A stretch of DNA of 44,130 nucleotides from Hyphomicrobiales bacterium (lineage in GTDB: Bacteria; Pseudomonadota; Alphaproteobacteria; Rhizobiales; Methyloligellaceae). This document shows positions 34,812-43,788 of the stretch, piece after piece. The notes under the pieces were generated by a model. It had not been told where the DNA came from. It saw only the letters and a program-made list of their open reading frames with translations, and searched no databases. Numbering within the stretch: position 1 is the first letter of the stretch; each line of letters opens with the position of its first letter. Made by a program: the position numbers and the translations under genes. The DNA is taken from NCBI GenBank assembly GCA_028280515.1, contig JANQLP010000014.1, positions 1 through 44,130 on the forward strand. The letters are read 5' to 3'.

Positions 34812-35654
34812 CTAGTCCCGCAGCAAATCGTTCAATGATGTCTTGGCGCGGGTCTGGGCATCGACCGTCTTCACGATCACCGCGCAGTAGAGGCTCGGTC
34901 CCCAGGTCTCGCCCGGAAGGTTCTTGCCGGGCAGGGAACCTGAAACGACGACCGAGTAGGGCGGCACGCGGCCCATGTGGATCTCGCCCGTCGCGCGGTC
35001 GATGATCTTCGTGGATTGGCCGATATAGACGCCCATCGAGATGACCGATCCTTCGCCGACGACCACGCCTTCGACGACTTCCGAGCGGGCGCCGATGAAG
35101 CAGTCGTCCTCGATGATCACCGGTCCCGCCTGCAGCGGCTCCAGAACGCCGCCGATCCCGACGCCGCCGGAGAGATGCACGTTCTTGCCGATCTGCGCGC
35201 ATGAACCGACGGTTGCCCAGGTGTCCACCATTGTCCCTTCGTCGACATAGGCGCCAAGATTAACGAAACTCGGCATCAGAACCACGCCCGGCGCGATGTA
35301 GGCGGAATGACGGACCGTGCAGTTGGGCACGGCGCGAAATCCTGCCTCGCGGAAGTCCTTGTTTTCCCAGCCCTCGAACTTTGACGGCACCTTGTCCCAC
35401 CAGACCGATTTGCCGGGACCGCCCTTGATCACATCCATGTCCTTGAGACGAAACGACAGCAGGACGGCCATCTTGAGCCACTGATTCACCTGCCATTCCC
35501 CGCCGTTCCTTTCAGCGACACGTGCCTTGCCGGAGTCGAGCAGGTCGAGCGCGGTCTCCACCGCGTCGCGCACATCGCCTTTCGTGTCGGGGCCGATTTT
35601 GTCGCGGTCTTCGAACGCGGCTTCGATTGTCTTCTTCAGATCATCGTGGGACAT
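34812..35654 (-). CDS. dapD: Tetrahydrodipicolinate N-succinyltransferase
   Basis: Predicted 280-residue enzyme of the succinylase branch of lysine/diaminopimelate synthesis. The N-terminal helical domain (ending in [20 protein letters not shown]) is followed by a left-handed beta helix of hexapeptide repeats ([23 protein letters not shown] and on). ATG at 35654 is chosen as it starts the conserved [14 protein letters not shown]; the frame opens 96 bases earlier without a good site. It supplies the substrate chain that leads to DapE, just downstream. Confidence 0.95.
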   Translation of the reverse strand: MSHDDLKKTIEAAFEDRDKIGPDTKGDVRDAVETALDLLDSGKARVAERNGGEWQVNQWLKMAVLLSFRLKDMDVIKGGPGKSVWWDKVPSKFEGWENKDFREAGFRAVPNCTVRHSAYIAPGVVLMPSFVNLGAYVDEGTMVDTWATVGSCAQIGKNVHLSGGVGIGGVLEPLQAGPVIIEDDCFIGARSEVVEGVVVGEGSVISMGVYIGQSTKIIDRATGEIHMGRVPPYSVVVSGSLPGKNLPGETWGPSLYCAVIVKTVDAQTRAKTSLNDLLRD

Positions 35655-35774
35655 GGATTTTCCTGACTGACTCGCCTGAGCTTCGGGTCGGTTGCTTGCG
35701 CGGCACTTTCTGCGGCGGGAAGCGAGGCTTGTCAATGTGCGCGGTTGCAACGCGGCCTCTGCCGCCGGCCGTCT

Positions 35775-38312
35775 CTACGTGTCGGATTTCGACCCTGATG
35801 GTGCGGTGCGCTTCGGCGCCGCCTTGCGGCGCGCCGGCGCACGCTTGGCAGGCGTGCTTTCGGGCACTGTGCCGCTCTTGATGTGAAGGTCGCGCTGCGG
35901 GAAGGGGATTTCGATGCCCGCCTTGCGGAACTCCTCGTCGATCTCGAAACGCAGTTCGCTGGAAATCCGCAACCTGCGGTTCACATCGGACAGGTAGGCG
36001 CGCAACTCGAATAGCAGCGCGCTGTCGCCGAAATCCATGAAGAGGACGAACGGGGCGGGATTCTGGAGGATGTCGTCATGACGGGCGGCGCATTCCAGCA
36101 AGATCTCCCGCACCTTTTGTACGTCCGACCCGTAAGCGACACCGACGGGAACTTCGAGCCGTCCCTGCCGGTCCCTGTGCATCCGGTTGACCACCGGATT
36201 TGCGATGAGGTCGGAATTGGGCATGATCACCGTCGCACGCTCGAACGTCTTGATCTCGGTGCTGCGCACGCTGATGCGTTGCACGATCCCCTGGTGTTGC
36301 CCAACCTCCACCCAGTCGCCGACCTTGATCGGCCGCTCGGCGAGCAGAATCAGCCCCGACACGAAATTGTTGACGATGCTCTGCAGTCCGAAGCCGACGC
36401 CGACCGACAACGCACCGGCGATGATCGCCAGGCCGGACAGGTCAATTCCCGTCGTGTTGATCGCAACAAGAAGCGCGATGACGAGGCCTGCATACCCGAT
36501 GCCGGTCGAAAGCGAATTGCGAACACCGGCGTCAATGCGCATGTTCTGGAGGACGCGCCGATTGATGAAATGCTGGACGGAGCGCAGGATGATGATGAGG
36601 ACGATGAATGTCGCAACACCGGCGAGCACGTCGGTTATCGAGAACTCACGACCGCCGATCTTGAACCCGCTCAGGCTCCAGCCGAGCCGGTCGAGAATGT
36701 CGTCCCAATGGCCGCCCCACAAAGGTACGACCAGGCCGGCGACCACCAGGACCAGGCCGATATCGAGGAAAAGGACCGACCAGACATAGATCGGATTGGT
36801 CTGGTCCGGTCCTTCGACCGGACCTTTGGAGTCGACCGCAAGAACGCCGACAAGGTCGCGAACCAGGCCATGCAGCACCAGAGCGACCAGGAACAGACCC
36901 GCTGTTGCCAAAAGCCTGAGAGCGATGAAATCCGAAAGTACGGCGTAGCCGGCCAGCAAGGTAACAGGAATGGCAAGCGCAACACCGGCGAGTATGACGC
37001 GCCCGACCAGCCACCATCGGTTTCGGGAAGCCATGTCGGTAACGGGCAACGACGGCGGCGAAACCGCAGACTGGATCGCGTGTGCCTCTTGCTGCGGTGT
37101 GAGCCACAGGCGCCTGTCCGTCGCCATGGCAAAGAAGATGATCGCGTAGGACGTGTTTATGAACAGGCCGTATACCGCGAGCGAGGCTTCGTCCGGGCGC
37201 AGCTCAAGTGCCGGGATCGAGACGAAGAGATCGACGCAGACAAGGGCGGCGAGCGTTGTGGCATAGCGATACCAGAGCTTCGCCGCGCCGTCTCCGAGTG
37301 CTGCGAGCCGCCATTGCGGCAATGATGGCGAGAGCATCGCGCGCGGCAGGCCATAGATGATGCTCGATGCAACAACCGCCGCCAGGGCGCCGACGGCGAC
37401 ATCGTTTATGAAGCCGGTCATGACCCCGGAGGCATAGAGCGCTATGTAGATGGCGCAGGCAACAAGAATTGGAATTGCCGTACGCGCGGCGGTTTCCGCC
37501 AAGGTTGCCAGGACCCGCCGACGGTAGTTCGGATCTTCGATCTCCGCGATGCGTCCAAAGCTCTGCACCAGCCATCGGCGTAACAGAAGTGCAAGGACCG
37601 CGGTGCCCAGGACCACAATGAGCGCAACGAATACGAAACCGCTCTGCGCGGCCTCTTTCACCTCCTCAAGATTGCGCCACCCGTCGAATCCACGCTGGGC
37701 CCGCTCCCCGATCGCGCCGAGATCGGTAACGACGTCACGCCAGGTTTGCCATGAGAAGAGGGACGGCGTCTTTGCAAGGAGCTGTTCACCCAGCGCCGCC
37801 GCGTCTGCCTTGCTGATTCGCGCCAGATACTCGCGGCTCTGCTGGATCAGGACGTCCAGTTGTTTGAGACGGCCCTGACGATCGGAAAGCTCTTGATTAA
37901 GCGTCTTGCGCTGTGAAACGACTTCATCCGATTCGGGCGGTTCGCCTTCCTTCGGCGGCGGACCCAGCGCATTCACGAGATTCCTGGACCTGTCGACAGA
38001 GGAGGCAGCAGGAATGCGGGCATCTTCCAACCGGTCCTGAAGGTCGGAAACGGTGGCGCGCAGCTTGTCCAGAATTGCCGCGGTCAGATCACCTGATTCG
38101 AGCTGCTCGTGAACCCGGTTGAGTATGCGGGTCCACCGGGCGATATCGTCCCGAAGCTGTTGCTCTACGCTAATCTGCTGCTTGGGTTGTTCGTTGTCGG
38201 CCGTCTGGGCGTAAGAGAGTGTTGCCAGAGCAAAAAGGACGGACGACGCAACAACCGCGATCAGTAACCCGCGCACGGGCGCAATATTCAAGAGACGTTG
38301 ATTCGCGGTCAT
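35775..38312 (-). CDS. Large MscS-family mechanosensitive channel (DUF3772 type)
   Basis: Predicted 845-residue inner-membrane protein. A signal peptide (RGLLIAVVASSVLFALATLSYAQ) is followed by a periplasmic helical/coiled domain (~40-200, DUF3772-like), about ten membrane helices and a C-terminal MscS domain: GVGFGLQSIVNNFVSGLILL is the pore-lining helix region, then ERPIKVGDWVEV, the beta domain with ATVIMPNSDLIANPVVN, and a soluble tail ending in a basic Ala/Pro/Lys stretch. Such channels release solutes at hypo-osmotic shock. ATG at 38312 was chosen over one 39 bases upstream since it lies just before the signal peptide. Confidence 0.9.
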   Translation of the reverse strand: MTANQRLLNIAPVRGLLIAVVASSVLFALATLSYAQTADNEQPKQQISVEQQLRDDIARWTRILNRVHEQLESGDLTAAILDKLRATVSDLQDRLEDARIPAASSVDRSRNLVNALGPPPKEGEPPESDEVVSQRKTLNQELSDRQGRLKQLDVLIQQSREYLARISKADAAALGEQLLAKTPSLFSWQTWRDVVTDLGAIGERAQRGFDGWRNLEEVKEAAQSGFVFVALIVVLGTAVLALLLRRWLVQSFGRIAEIEDPNYRRRVLATLAETAARTAIPILVACAIYIALYASGVMTGFINDVAVGALAAVVASSIIYGLPRAMLSPSLPQWRLAALGDGAAKLWYRYATTLAALVCVDLFVSIPALELRPDEASLAVYGLFINTSYAIIFFAMATDRRLWLTPQQEAHAIQSAVSPPSLPVTDMASRNRWWLVGRVILAGVALAIPVTLLAGYAVLSDFIALRLLATAGLFLVALVLHGLVRDLVGVLAVDSKGPVEGPDQTNPIYVWSVLFLDIGLVLVVAGLVVPLWGGHWDDILDRLGWSLSGFKIGGREFSITDVLAGVATFIVLIIILRSVQHFINRRVLQNMRIDAGVRNSLSTGIGYAGLVIALLVAINTTGIDLSGLAIIAGALSVGVGFGLQSIVNNFVSGLILLAERPIKVGDWVEVGQHQGIVQRISVRSTEIKTFERATVIMPNSDLIANPVVNRMHRDRQGRLEVPVGVAYGSDVQKVREILLECAARHDDILQNPAPFVLFMDFGDSALLFELRAYLSDVNRRLRISSELRFEIDEEFRKAGIEIPFPQRDLHIKSGTVPESTPAKRAPARRKAAPKRTAPSGSKSDT

Positions 38313-38444
38313 TTCACTGGACTTTCTGCAGCGCTGAACCGGGCTTGTCAATGCAAGGTGGTCGAGAGCGTCATGGGGAGAATCCGAAAACCTGACTTCA
38401 CACGATTTGGCAAAGAAAACCCAGTTATTTCAGAAGGCTAATGC

Positions 38445-39167
38445 TCAGCCAGCCTTCGCGCCTGTTCGGTCCCGCGGCGTATCCAGCACATCGTGTACAT
38501 CGTCGAGAAAGCCCTTCAGGTCTTCGGTCATGTGATGCACATGGTCGGGCGGAGATGTCCACTCCCTGATCTGATGCTGGATCGGATGATCATAGTGACT
38601 TGAGTGCACCAGTACCGTCACCATCCCCAGATCATGCGGCGCTTGGAGGTTGTGCGGCATGTCCTCGAACATCACCGCCTCCCGGGGCGTGACCTTGTGG
38701 GCTTTGAGGAACTTGTCGTAGGCCTCCGCCTCCGGCTTCGGCACGTACCCGGCCGCGCCGATGTCGAACACGTTGTCAAACCGGTCGAGGATGCCGAGCT
38801 GTCCGGCGACATTTTCCGCGTGCTGGCGTGAGCCATTGGTGAAGATGTACTTCTCGCCGGGAAGCTGATCGATCAACGTGCCGAGCTCAGGCGCCGGCGG
38901 CACCATCGACACGTCGATGTCGTGCACATAGTCGAGAAACCTCTCCGGCGGCAGATTGTGCTCCGCCATCAGACCCGCAAGCGTCGTTCCGTACCGGTAG
39001 TAGTAGTCCTTCTGGACCTTGCGGGCCTGGTCGAACGGCAAATCGAGCAGGCTGGAGACGAACTCGCCCATGCGCTGGTCCACCTGCGCGAACAGGTTGC
39101 ACTCGGCCGGATACAGCGTGTTGTCGAGATCAAAGATCCACGCGTGTCTTTCGATGAACCGTTTCAA
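38445..39167 (-). CDS. HAD-family pyrimidine 5'-nucleotidase-like protein
   Basis: Predicted 240-residue haloacid-dehalogenase-superfamily phosphatase. Motif I is WIFDLDNTLYP (nucleophile Asp), motif II FTNGS, and motif III/IV near PKPEAEAYDKF and MFEDMPHN. The family (SDT1-like pyrimidine 5'-nucleotidases) dephosphorylates nucleotides or related small phosphates. The start is TTG at 39167; the next in-frame upstream codons contain no ATG or GTG before the argB stop, which lies 14 bases away, so the rare start is well supported. Cotranscribed with argB. Confidence 0.9.
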   Translation of the reverse strand: MKRFIERHAWIFDLDNTLYPAECNLFAQVDQRMGEFVSSLLDLPFDQARKVQKDYYYRYGTTLAGLMAEHNLPPERFLDYVHDIDVSMVPPAPELGTLIDQLPGEKYIFTNGSRQHAENVAGQLGILDRFDNVFDIGAAGYVPKPEAEAYDKFLKAHKVTPREAVMFEDMPHNLQAPHDLGMVTVLVHSSHYDHPIQHQIREWTSPPDHVHHMTEDLKGFLDDVHDVLDTPRDRTGAKAG

Positions 39168-39181
39168 GAACGATGCCTGCC

Positions 39182-40096
39182 TTAGCCGTTGCGTGCGGCG
39201 CGGACCATGGTTCCGGCGCCATGTTCGGTGAAGAGTTCGAGCAGCACGGCGTGCGGGGTGCGCCCGTTGATGATCACGACGGCCTCGACACCGCTCTGAA
39301 CCACCGACATGCAGCTCTCGATCTTCGGGATCATTCCGCCGGAAATCGTGCCGTCCTTGATCAGCGCCTGGGCCTCCTGGATCGTGAGTTGCGCGACCAG
39401 TTTCCCCTGCTTGTCGAGCACGCCTTCCACGTCGGTGAGCAGCAGGAGCCGCTTGGCCCTCAGTTCCGAGGCGACGGCCCCGGCGAAGGTGTCGGCGTTT
39501 ACATTATAGGTCTCGCCGTCGCTGCCGACGCCGAGCGGAGCGATCACCGGGATCAGGTCCGAGCCGATCATGACCTCGACGATGTCCGGGTCGACATGGG
39601 TCGGTTCCCCGACGAAGCCGAGATCGACCACCTTCATGATGTTCGAATCCGGATTAGAGACCTGCTTTCTGAGCTTGCGAACGCCCATCAGATTGGCGTC
39701 CTTGCCGGAAATGCCGACCGCCTTGCCGCCCTGGGCATTGATGCTGGCGACGATCTGCTTGTTGATCGAGCCGGCCAGAACCATCTCGACGATTTGCATC
39801 GTGTCCTTGTCGGTGACGCGCAGGCCGCCCTGGAACTCGGATTTGATACCGACCTTGTCCAGTAATGCGCCGATCTGCGGCCCGCCGCCATGGATCACGA
39901 CCGGATTCACGCCCGACTGTTTCAGCAAGACAATGTCGCGCGCGAAGATCTCGGCGAGTTCGGGATCGCCCATGGCGTGGCCGCCATACTTTACGACCAC
40001 CGTCGCGTGGTCGTAGCGCTGCATATAGGGCAGCGCCTTCGACAGGATGGCCGCTTCGGCTGACGCCTCGGTGCTATGTCCGTTGTCTTTCGGCAT
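39182..40096 (-). CDS. argB: Acetylglutamate kinase
   Basis: Predicted 304-residue amino-acid kinase that phosphorylates N-acetylglutamate in arginine synthesis. Phosphate-binding segments are [10 protein letters not shown] and [13 protein letters not shown]; the later LPLL-like and [15 protein letters not shown] segments carry the nucleotide and substrate sites, and [22 protein letters not shown] is the typical C-terminal part. The N-terminal helical extension (to residue ~25) is usual in arginine-sensitive types, which are feedback-inhibited; inhibition here is inferred. It follows engB by 51 bases. Confidence 0.96.
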   Translation of the reverse strand: MPKDNGHSTEASAEAAILSKALPYMQRYDHATVVVKYGGHAMGDPELAEIFARDIVLLKQSGVNPVVIHGGGPQIGALLDKVGIKSEFQGGLRVTDKDTMQIVEMVLAGSINKQIVASINAQGGKAVGISGKDANLMGVRKLRKQVSNPDSNIMKVVDLGFVGEPTHVDPDIVEVMIGSDLIPVIAPLGVGSDGETYNVNADTFAGAVASELRAKRLLLLTDVEGVLDKQGKLVAQLTIQEAQALIKDGTISGGMIPKIESCMSVVQSGVEAVVIINGRTPHAVLLELFTEHGAGTMVRAARNG

Positions 40097-40147
40097 GGGT
40101 CTTTTGTTCCTCGCCGCCTCTTATAGCGCCTTGGCCGGCGTGGACAA

Positions 40148-40804
40148 TCACTCGTTGTTCAACAGCGTTAGGATCGCCAGGCGCAGATCGGTCAGCCCGG
40201 TGCCCTTTCGCGACGAGGTGACGATGAGGTCCGGATAGGCCGCCGGGTGTTTTGCGAGATCGTTTGACACACGCGCGATGGTTTTTTCAAGGTCCGATGC
40301 CTTCACCTTGTCGGCCTTGGTCAGGACCACCTGATAGGAGACGGCGGCCGTGTCCATCAACGCCAGCGTTGGCTGGTCGGACGTTTTGAGCCCGTGGCGG
40401 GCATCGATCAGCAGGAACACGCGGCGCAGGCTGGCCCGGCCCTTGAGGTAATCCTGGATAAGCCGGTTCCATCCCGCCACGTCCTTTTTCGATGCACGGG
40501 CGTAACCGTAGCCCGGCAGGTCGACGAGATAGATGCGGTCATGGAGCAGGAAATAGTTCACCTCGCGGGTGCGTCCCGGCGTGTTCGAGGTGCGCGCCAG
40601 CGCCTTTTGCCCGACCAGCGCGTTGAGCAGGCTGGATTTACCCACATTCGAGCGCCCGGCAAACGCGACCTCGGGCAAGGTATCGCCCGGAAGATCGGCA
40701 ACGCGGACCACGCCCTTCACAAAGGCGCACGGGCGGCGGAACAGTCTGTCCGCTTCCTCGCGCAACCGCGCATCGGCTTCACTGGATTTGGCGTTGTCGT
40801 TCAT
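40148..40804 (-). CDS. engB: Ribosome biogenesis GTPase EngB/YihA
   Basis: Predicted 218-residue TrmE-Era-EngA-EngB-Septin-like GTPase needed for 50S assembly and cell division. G1 is GRSNVGKSSLLN, G3 DLPGYGYA, G4 TKADK, G5 SSRKGTG. The N-terminal extension (~25 residues) is poorly conserved. It stands next to argB, as in many alphaproteobacteria; its usual upstream neighbour yidC lies 3 kb away, beyond a set of extra genes. Confidence 0.96.
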   Translation of the reverse strand: MNDNAKSSEADARLREEADRLFRRPCAFVKGVVRVADLPGDTLPEVAFAGRSNVGKSSLLNALVGQKALARTSNTPGRTREVNYFLLHDRIYLVDLPGYGYARASKKDVAGWNRLIQDYLKGRASLRRVFLLIDARHGLKTSDQPTLALMDTAAVSYQVVLTKADKVKASDLEKTIARVSNDLAKHPAAYPDLIVTSSRKGTGLTDLRLAILTLLNNE

Positions 40805-40871
40805 TCTCGGCTATGACCGGCATCCTCGCGCCCGGCTATGAGTGCACCACACGCAGCGGAAAGCCAAGCCC

Positions 40872-41513
40872 ATGCCCAAACCCTATGATGCGGTGATATT
40901 CGATCTTTTGACGGGTCTCATGGACTCCTGGAGCCTGTGGAACGCCGTTGCCGGCGACGCGGAGACTGGGCAGCGCTGGCGCCACCATTACCTGAAACTG
41001 ACATACGCGACCGGCGACTATCAGCCCTATGAGGAGCTGGTGATACAGGCGGCGGAGGAGCAGGGGCTCGGCGCGGAAACGGGGCGGCAGCTCGTCGCAC
41101 GCTGGGATGAGTTGCAGCCGTGGCCCGAGGTGCCGGGTGTTCTTGCCAGGCTGAAGGGCGAGGTACCGCTTGCCATCGTCACGAACTGCTCGGTTGAACT
41201 CGGTACGCGGGCGGCTCGAAAAGCAGGCGTTCCTTTCGATGTGGTGGTGATTGCCGAACAGGCCGGCGCCTACAAGCCGGACCCGCGCCCGTACCGGCGC
41301 GCACTGGATGAGCTCGACGTCGCTCCGGAGCGGGCCCTGTTCGTCGCCGGTTCGGTGTTCGATGTGAACGGGGCAGGGCGCCTCGGAATGCCCGTCTTCT
41401 GGCACAACCATGCCGGTCTGCCGCGGCCGGACGAAGGGCTCGATGCGCTCAAGGTGGAGCATCGCTCGCTTGAGCCGCTGGTTCCATTTGTCTTGGGCTC
41501 TAGTCGAGGGTGA
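40872..41513 (+). CDS. HAD-family hydrolase, haloacid dehalogenase type II-like
   Basis: Predicted 213-residue HAD-superfamily protein. Motif I reads AVIFDLLTGLMDS, so the nucleophile Asp is present but the second Asp of phosphatase-type DxD is Leu, which is what is seen in haloacid dehalogenases. Motif II is IVTNCS, motif III KPDPRPY and motif IV VAGSVFDVNGAGRLG, ending in FWHNH as in dehalogenase-like proteins. Either dehalogenation of a 2-haloacid or another hydrolysis is possible. ATG at 40872; an upstream GTG at 40842 is less likely. Divergent from engB, its end overlaps the VOC gene by 14 bases. Confidence 0.83.
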   Translation: MPKPYDAVIFDLLTGLMDSWSLWNAVAGDAETGQRWRHHYLKLTYATGDYQPYEELVIQAAEEQGLGAETGRQLVARWDELQPWPEVPGVLARLKGEVPLAIVTNCSVELGTRAARKAGVPFDVVVIAEQAGAYKPDPRPYRRALDELDVAPERALFVAGSVFDVNGAGRLGMPVFWHNHAGLPRPDEGLDALKVEHRSLEPLVPFVLGSSRG

Positions 41514-42147
41514 CGAGGCCCTTCGGACAGGCAATTCGCGCTTCGAGGCGCGACGGTCCGTCTTCGACTTCAGCCAGTCTTTCCGCGCCGACCGAGTTCA
41601 GCGCGGCGCGCAGGCGCGCCGGGCCGCTCTGAAACAGGGTCAGTGTCTCCAGAGTACATCCGAGGTTCGCCATGTTCGGCGCCGGACCGTCTTCTTTCAA
41701 CGCGCCGGGCCATTGAATGAGCGTCGGGAAAAGCCCGTCTTCGGGCATCGAGCCGTCGTCCGGCACCGTGATCTGCCAGACGAGATCGCCGCGCCGTCCT
41801 TCGATGACCGGTCCCGGCAACACGGACGACATCCGCACCGCGCCCTCGATGTCGTTCGTCCGCACGACCCAGGTGATGAGGGCGGGCCGTGTCGCGATCC
41901 GTGCCTGCATCGCTGGATCGTCCAGTGCGTACCATCGTGCCCGCCCGGGAGGTGCGGCATCCGGGTCGATGGCGATGACCTCGAGAAACGCGCCGTCTCC
42001 AAGCTGCATAAGACGGTTGTGCGTACCCATCAGGGGATGGTTTCCGCCTTGCGGAACCATGACGCCGAGCTTCTCTTCCAGATATGCGACACCCTGATCG
42101 AGCGTTGCGGCGGCGACCACCAAATGATCTAGTTGGCACGTTATCAT
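41500..42147 (-). CDS. VOC/glyoxalase-superfamily protein
   Basis: Predicted 215-residue protein with an N-terminal vicinal-oxygen-chelate domain: LDHLVVAAATLDQGVAYLEEKLGV, GTHNRLMQLGDGAFLEVIAI. The metal ligands usually include the first His and a later Glu, both visible here (HLVV, FLEV). The family includes glyoxalases, dioxygenases and antibiotic-binding proteins; the specific role is not clear. ATG at 42147 is preceded by GGAGAG 4-5 bases upstream. It converges with and overlaps the HAD gene by 14 bases. Confidence 0.8.
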   Translation of the reverse strand: MITCQLDHLVVAAATLDQGVAYLEEKLGVMVPQGGNHPLMGTHNRLMQLGDGAFLEVIAIDPDAAPPGRARWYALDDPAMQARIATRPALITWVVRTNDIEGAVRMSSVLPGPVIEGRRGDLVWQITVPDDGSMPEDGLFPTLIQWPGALKEDGPAPNMANLGCTLETLTLFQSGPARLRAALNSVGAERLAEVEDGPSRLEARIACPKGLVTLD

Positions 42148-42183
42148 GCGATCTCTCCGGTACCCCCCGGACCGGAACTGTTC

Positions 42184-42245
42184 CGGCCATTCTGGCCGTG
42201 CACATAGACCGGTAACCACGCGCAGCAAAAGCCAAATTTAATTTG
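42184..42245. promoter_or_regulatory. Inverted repeats before the exported-protein operon
   Basis: In the 167-base divergent gap between the VOC gene and the exported-protein run there are two perfect inverted repeats: CGGCC-ATTCT-GGCCG (42184-42198) and the AT-rich CAAAT-TTA-ATTTG (42233-42245). The second overlaps a weak promoter-like pair for the rightward operon (TTGAAG at 42243, 17 bases, CAATAC at 42266). It may be an operator. The promoter is a weak match and the binding protein is unknown. Confidence 0.35.
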
Positions 42246-42314
42246 AAGTTGCCCGCAAAGCCCGGCAATACTGCGCGCTACTTCAGTGAGATTATCCGTT
42301 CAGGGGAGATTCGT

Positions 42315-42764
42315 ATGATTCATCTTCGCCGTATGGCCGTCGCGGCGGCGGCAATCGCACTTGCCTGCGCCGTTCCGCTTTCGGACGCGAACGCGCGGGC
42401 GCTGTTCGCGTACCCGCTCAAGGGACAGAGTGTCGAAAAGGAAAATCTGGACCGGCTCGCATGTCATGACTGGGCCGTGGCGCAGACCGGGTATAACCCG
42501 GACAATTATCCGATGTGGGATCAGGGTCAGCGAGGAGCCGGAACGGGTATTTTTGCCGGTGGCGCTACGGGATCGATCGTCGGTGCCATTGCCGGCGGCG
42601 CGCGCGGCGCGCTTGTCGGACTTGGCGCGGGTGCTGCGGCCGGCGGACTGATTGGCGGCATACTCGGTGTCGAGAAACGCCGGAAGCTTCAAATCAGATA
42701 CGACGCCTATTTGCGGGCGGCGCAAACGTGCCTCGAAGGCAAAGGCTATCAGGTATCTAGGTAG
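42315..42764 (+). CDS. Small exported glycine-zipper protein
   Basis: Predicted 149-residue protein. Signal peptide: AVAAAAIALACAVPLSDANA, cleavage ANA-RA. The mature part has a short soluble segment containing CHDWAVAQTGYNPD, then a Gly/Ala-rich glycine-zipper helix pair (GAGTGIFAGGATGSIVGAIAGG..., ~75-115) that would pack in or on a membrane, and a basic C-terminal helix with CLEGKGYQVSR. Two cysteines (in CHDW and in TCLEG) may bond. ATG at 42315 is preceded by AGGGGAG 6 bases upstream. First gene of a three-gene run of small exported proteins. Confidence 0.8.
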   Translation: MIHLRRMAVAAAAIALACAVPLSDANARALFAYPLKGQSVEKENLDRLACHDWAVAQTGYNPDNYPMWDQGQRGAGTGIFAGGATGSIVGAIAGGARGALVGLGAGAAAGGLIGGILGVEKRRKLQIRYDAYLRAAQTCLEGKGYQVSR

Positions 42765-42774
42765 GGAGATGACC

Positions 42775-43182
42775 GTGCGAATTTCAGGACTGTTTGCCGC
42801 TGGTGTGATCGCGGCCATGCAATTCACGTCACCGGGCGCGGTCGCCGCCGCGCCCAACAATTATGTCTGCGCCATCAGCGAGGTACAGGAGTGCAGGATG
42901 AACGGGGTCTGCCGGCGGATTCCCCCGCAGACGATCAACCTGGCGCCGATCATGACGCTGGACATCAAGAAGAAGGAGCTGGCCTCCCTGTCGCTCCTCG
43001 AGAAGGAGCGCACAGAGGCGATCGAAGGGCTGAAGGCGACCGACGACCATGTGTTTATGCATGGGTTGCAGGACGAAGAGACCTGGAGCGCGGTGATCTC
43101 GCGCAAGAACGGCTCGTTCACCGGGTCCATCAGCACGCTTGAGGCCGGTTTCGCCTTCTTCGGCCATTGCGCACCGAACTAG
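42775..43182 (+). CDS. Small exported protein with four cysteines
   Basis: Predicted 135-residue protein of unknown function. A signal peptide (SGLFAAGVIAAMQF, cleavage near AVAA-AP) is followed by a mature part with Cys in NYVCAISEVQEC, VCRRIP and HCAPN, so probably two disulfides. The mid-part is charged and has no recognised domain. I use the GTG at 42775 because the only ribosome-binding site (GGGAG, 42764-42768) lies 6 bases before it and would touch an ATG at 42769 directly. It starts 10 bases after the glycine-zipper gene. Confidence 0.72.
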   Translation: MRISGLFAAGVIAAMQFTSPGAVAAAPNNYVCAISEVQECRMNGVCRRIPPQTINLAPIMTLDIKKKELASLSLLEKERTEAIEGLKATDDHVFMHGLQDEETWSAVISRKNGSFTGSISTLEAGFAFFGHCAPN

Positions 43183-43262
43183 GCGCGTTCCGGTTTCCGA
43201 GGTCGAGGCAGCAAGGCGGCGGGAAGAACGCGGCGCCGGACGCCGTGAGAAAGGATGAAGGG

Positions 43263-43727
43263 ATGAAGAAATCAGTTGTTGCGTTGGCTGCGGTCGCTGC
43301 AGGCGCATTTGCCGTTCTGGTTCCGTCACCGGAGCCCGTCTCCGCTCAAGGCAAGGGTAACATTCCCGGCATGGTGATGCAGCGCTGCGACAAGGAGATC
43401 AAGCAGTACTGCAAGGACGTGCAGCCCGGTCAGGGTCGCCTTGGCGCGTGCCTCTACTCGCATTCGAACAAGCTGTCGTTCGACTGCGCCTACTCCATGT
43501 ATGACGCGGCCGACCAGCTCCTCGATATCCGCACAGCGCTTGACCGTCTCGCCAATGATACGTCTTGCAAGAGCGATATCGCGCAGTACTGCATCGGCGT
43601 CGCTCCGGTGCCGGACCTGATTTTCCTCTGCCTGAAGAAGAACTTTGCCACCCTGACCAACGGGTGCCGCAAGGTGATGCCGGAAGCGGAGACCATGTTG
43701 AAGCGCGCAGGTGTGCTGCCGAACTGA
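43263..43727 (+). CDS. Exported cysteine-rich repeat protein
   Basis: Predicted 154-residue protein. Signal peptide VVALAAVAAGAFAVLVPSPEPVSA, cleavage VSA-QG. The mature part has two copies of a four-Cys unit: C-x7-C (CDKEIKQYC, CKSDIAQYC) followed further on by C-x11-C (CLYSHSNKLSFDC, CLKKNFATLTNGC), typical of the cysteine-rich repeat family found in bacterial exported proteins. The frame opens in the previous gene; ATG at 43263 begins the signal peptide. Last gene before a strong terminator. Confidence 0.82.
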   Translation: MKKSVVALAAVAAGAFAVLVPSPEPVSAQGKGNIPGMVMQRCDKEIKQYCKDVQPGQGRLGACLYSHSNKLSFDCAYSMYDAADQLLDIRTALDRLANDTSCKSDIAQYCIGVAPVPDLIFLCLKKNFATLTNGCRKVMPEAETMLKRAGVLPN

Positions 43728-43754
43728 CCGGACACGTTCATCGCGAATGAAAGA

Positions 43755-43782
43755 AGGCCCCGGGGAACGCCCGGGCCTTTTT
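43755..43782 (+). terminator. Intrinsic terminator of the exported-protein operon
   Basis: AGGCCCCGGG and CCCGGGCCT form a GC-rich stem with one bulged C and a short GAACG loop, followed directly by a TTTTT run. This is a standard rho-independent terminator, 28 bases after the stop of the cysteine-rich gene and just before the end of the convergent yidC gene. Confidence 0.9.
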
Positions 43783-43788
43783 CGTTGG

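Noticed and set aside
36078-37325. 415-codon + strand frame inside the MscS gene
   Set aside because: Asp/Arg/Gln-rich antisense translation of membrane helices; the opposite strand is a complete channel gene.
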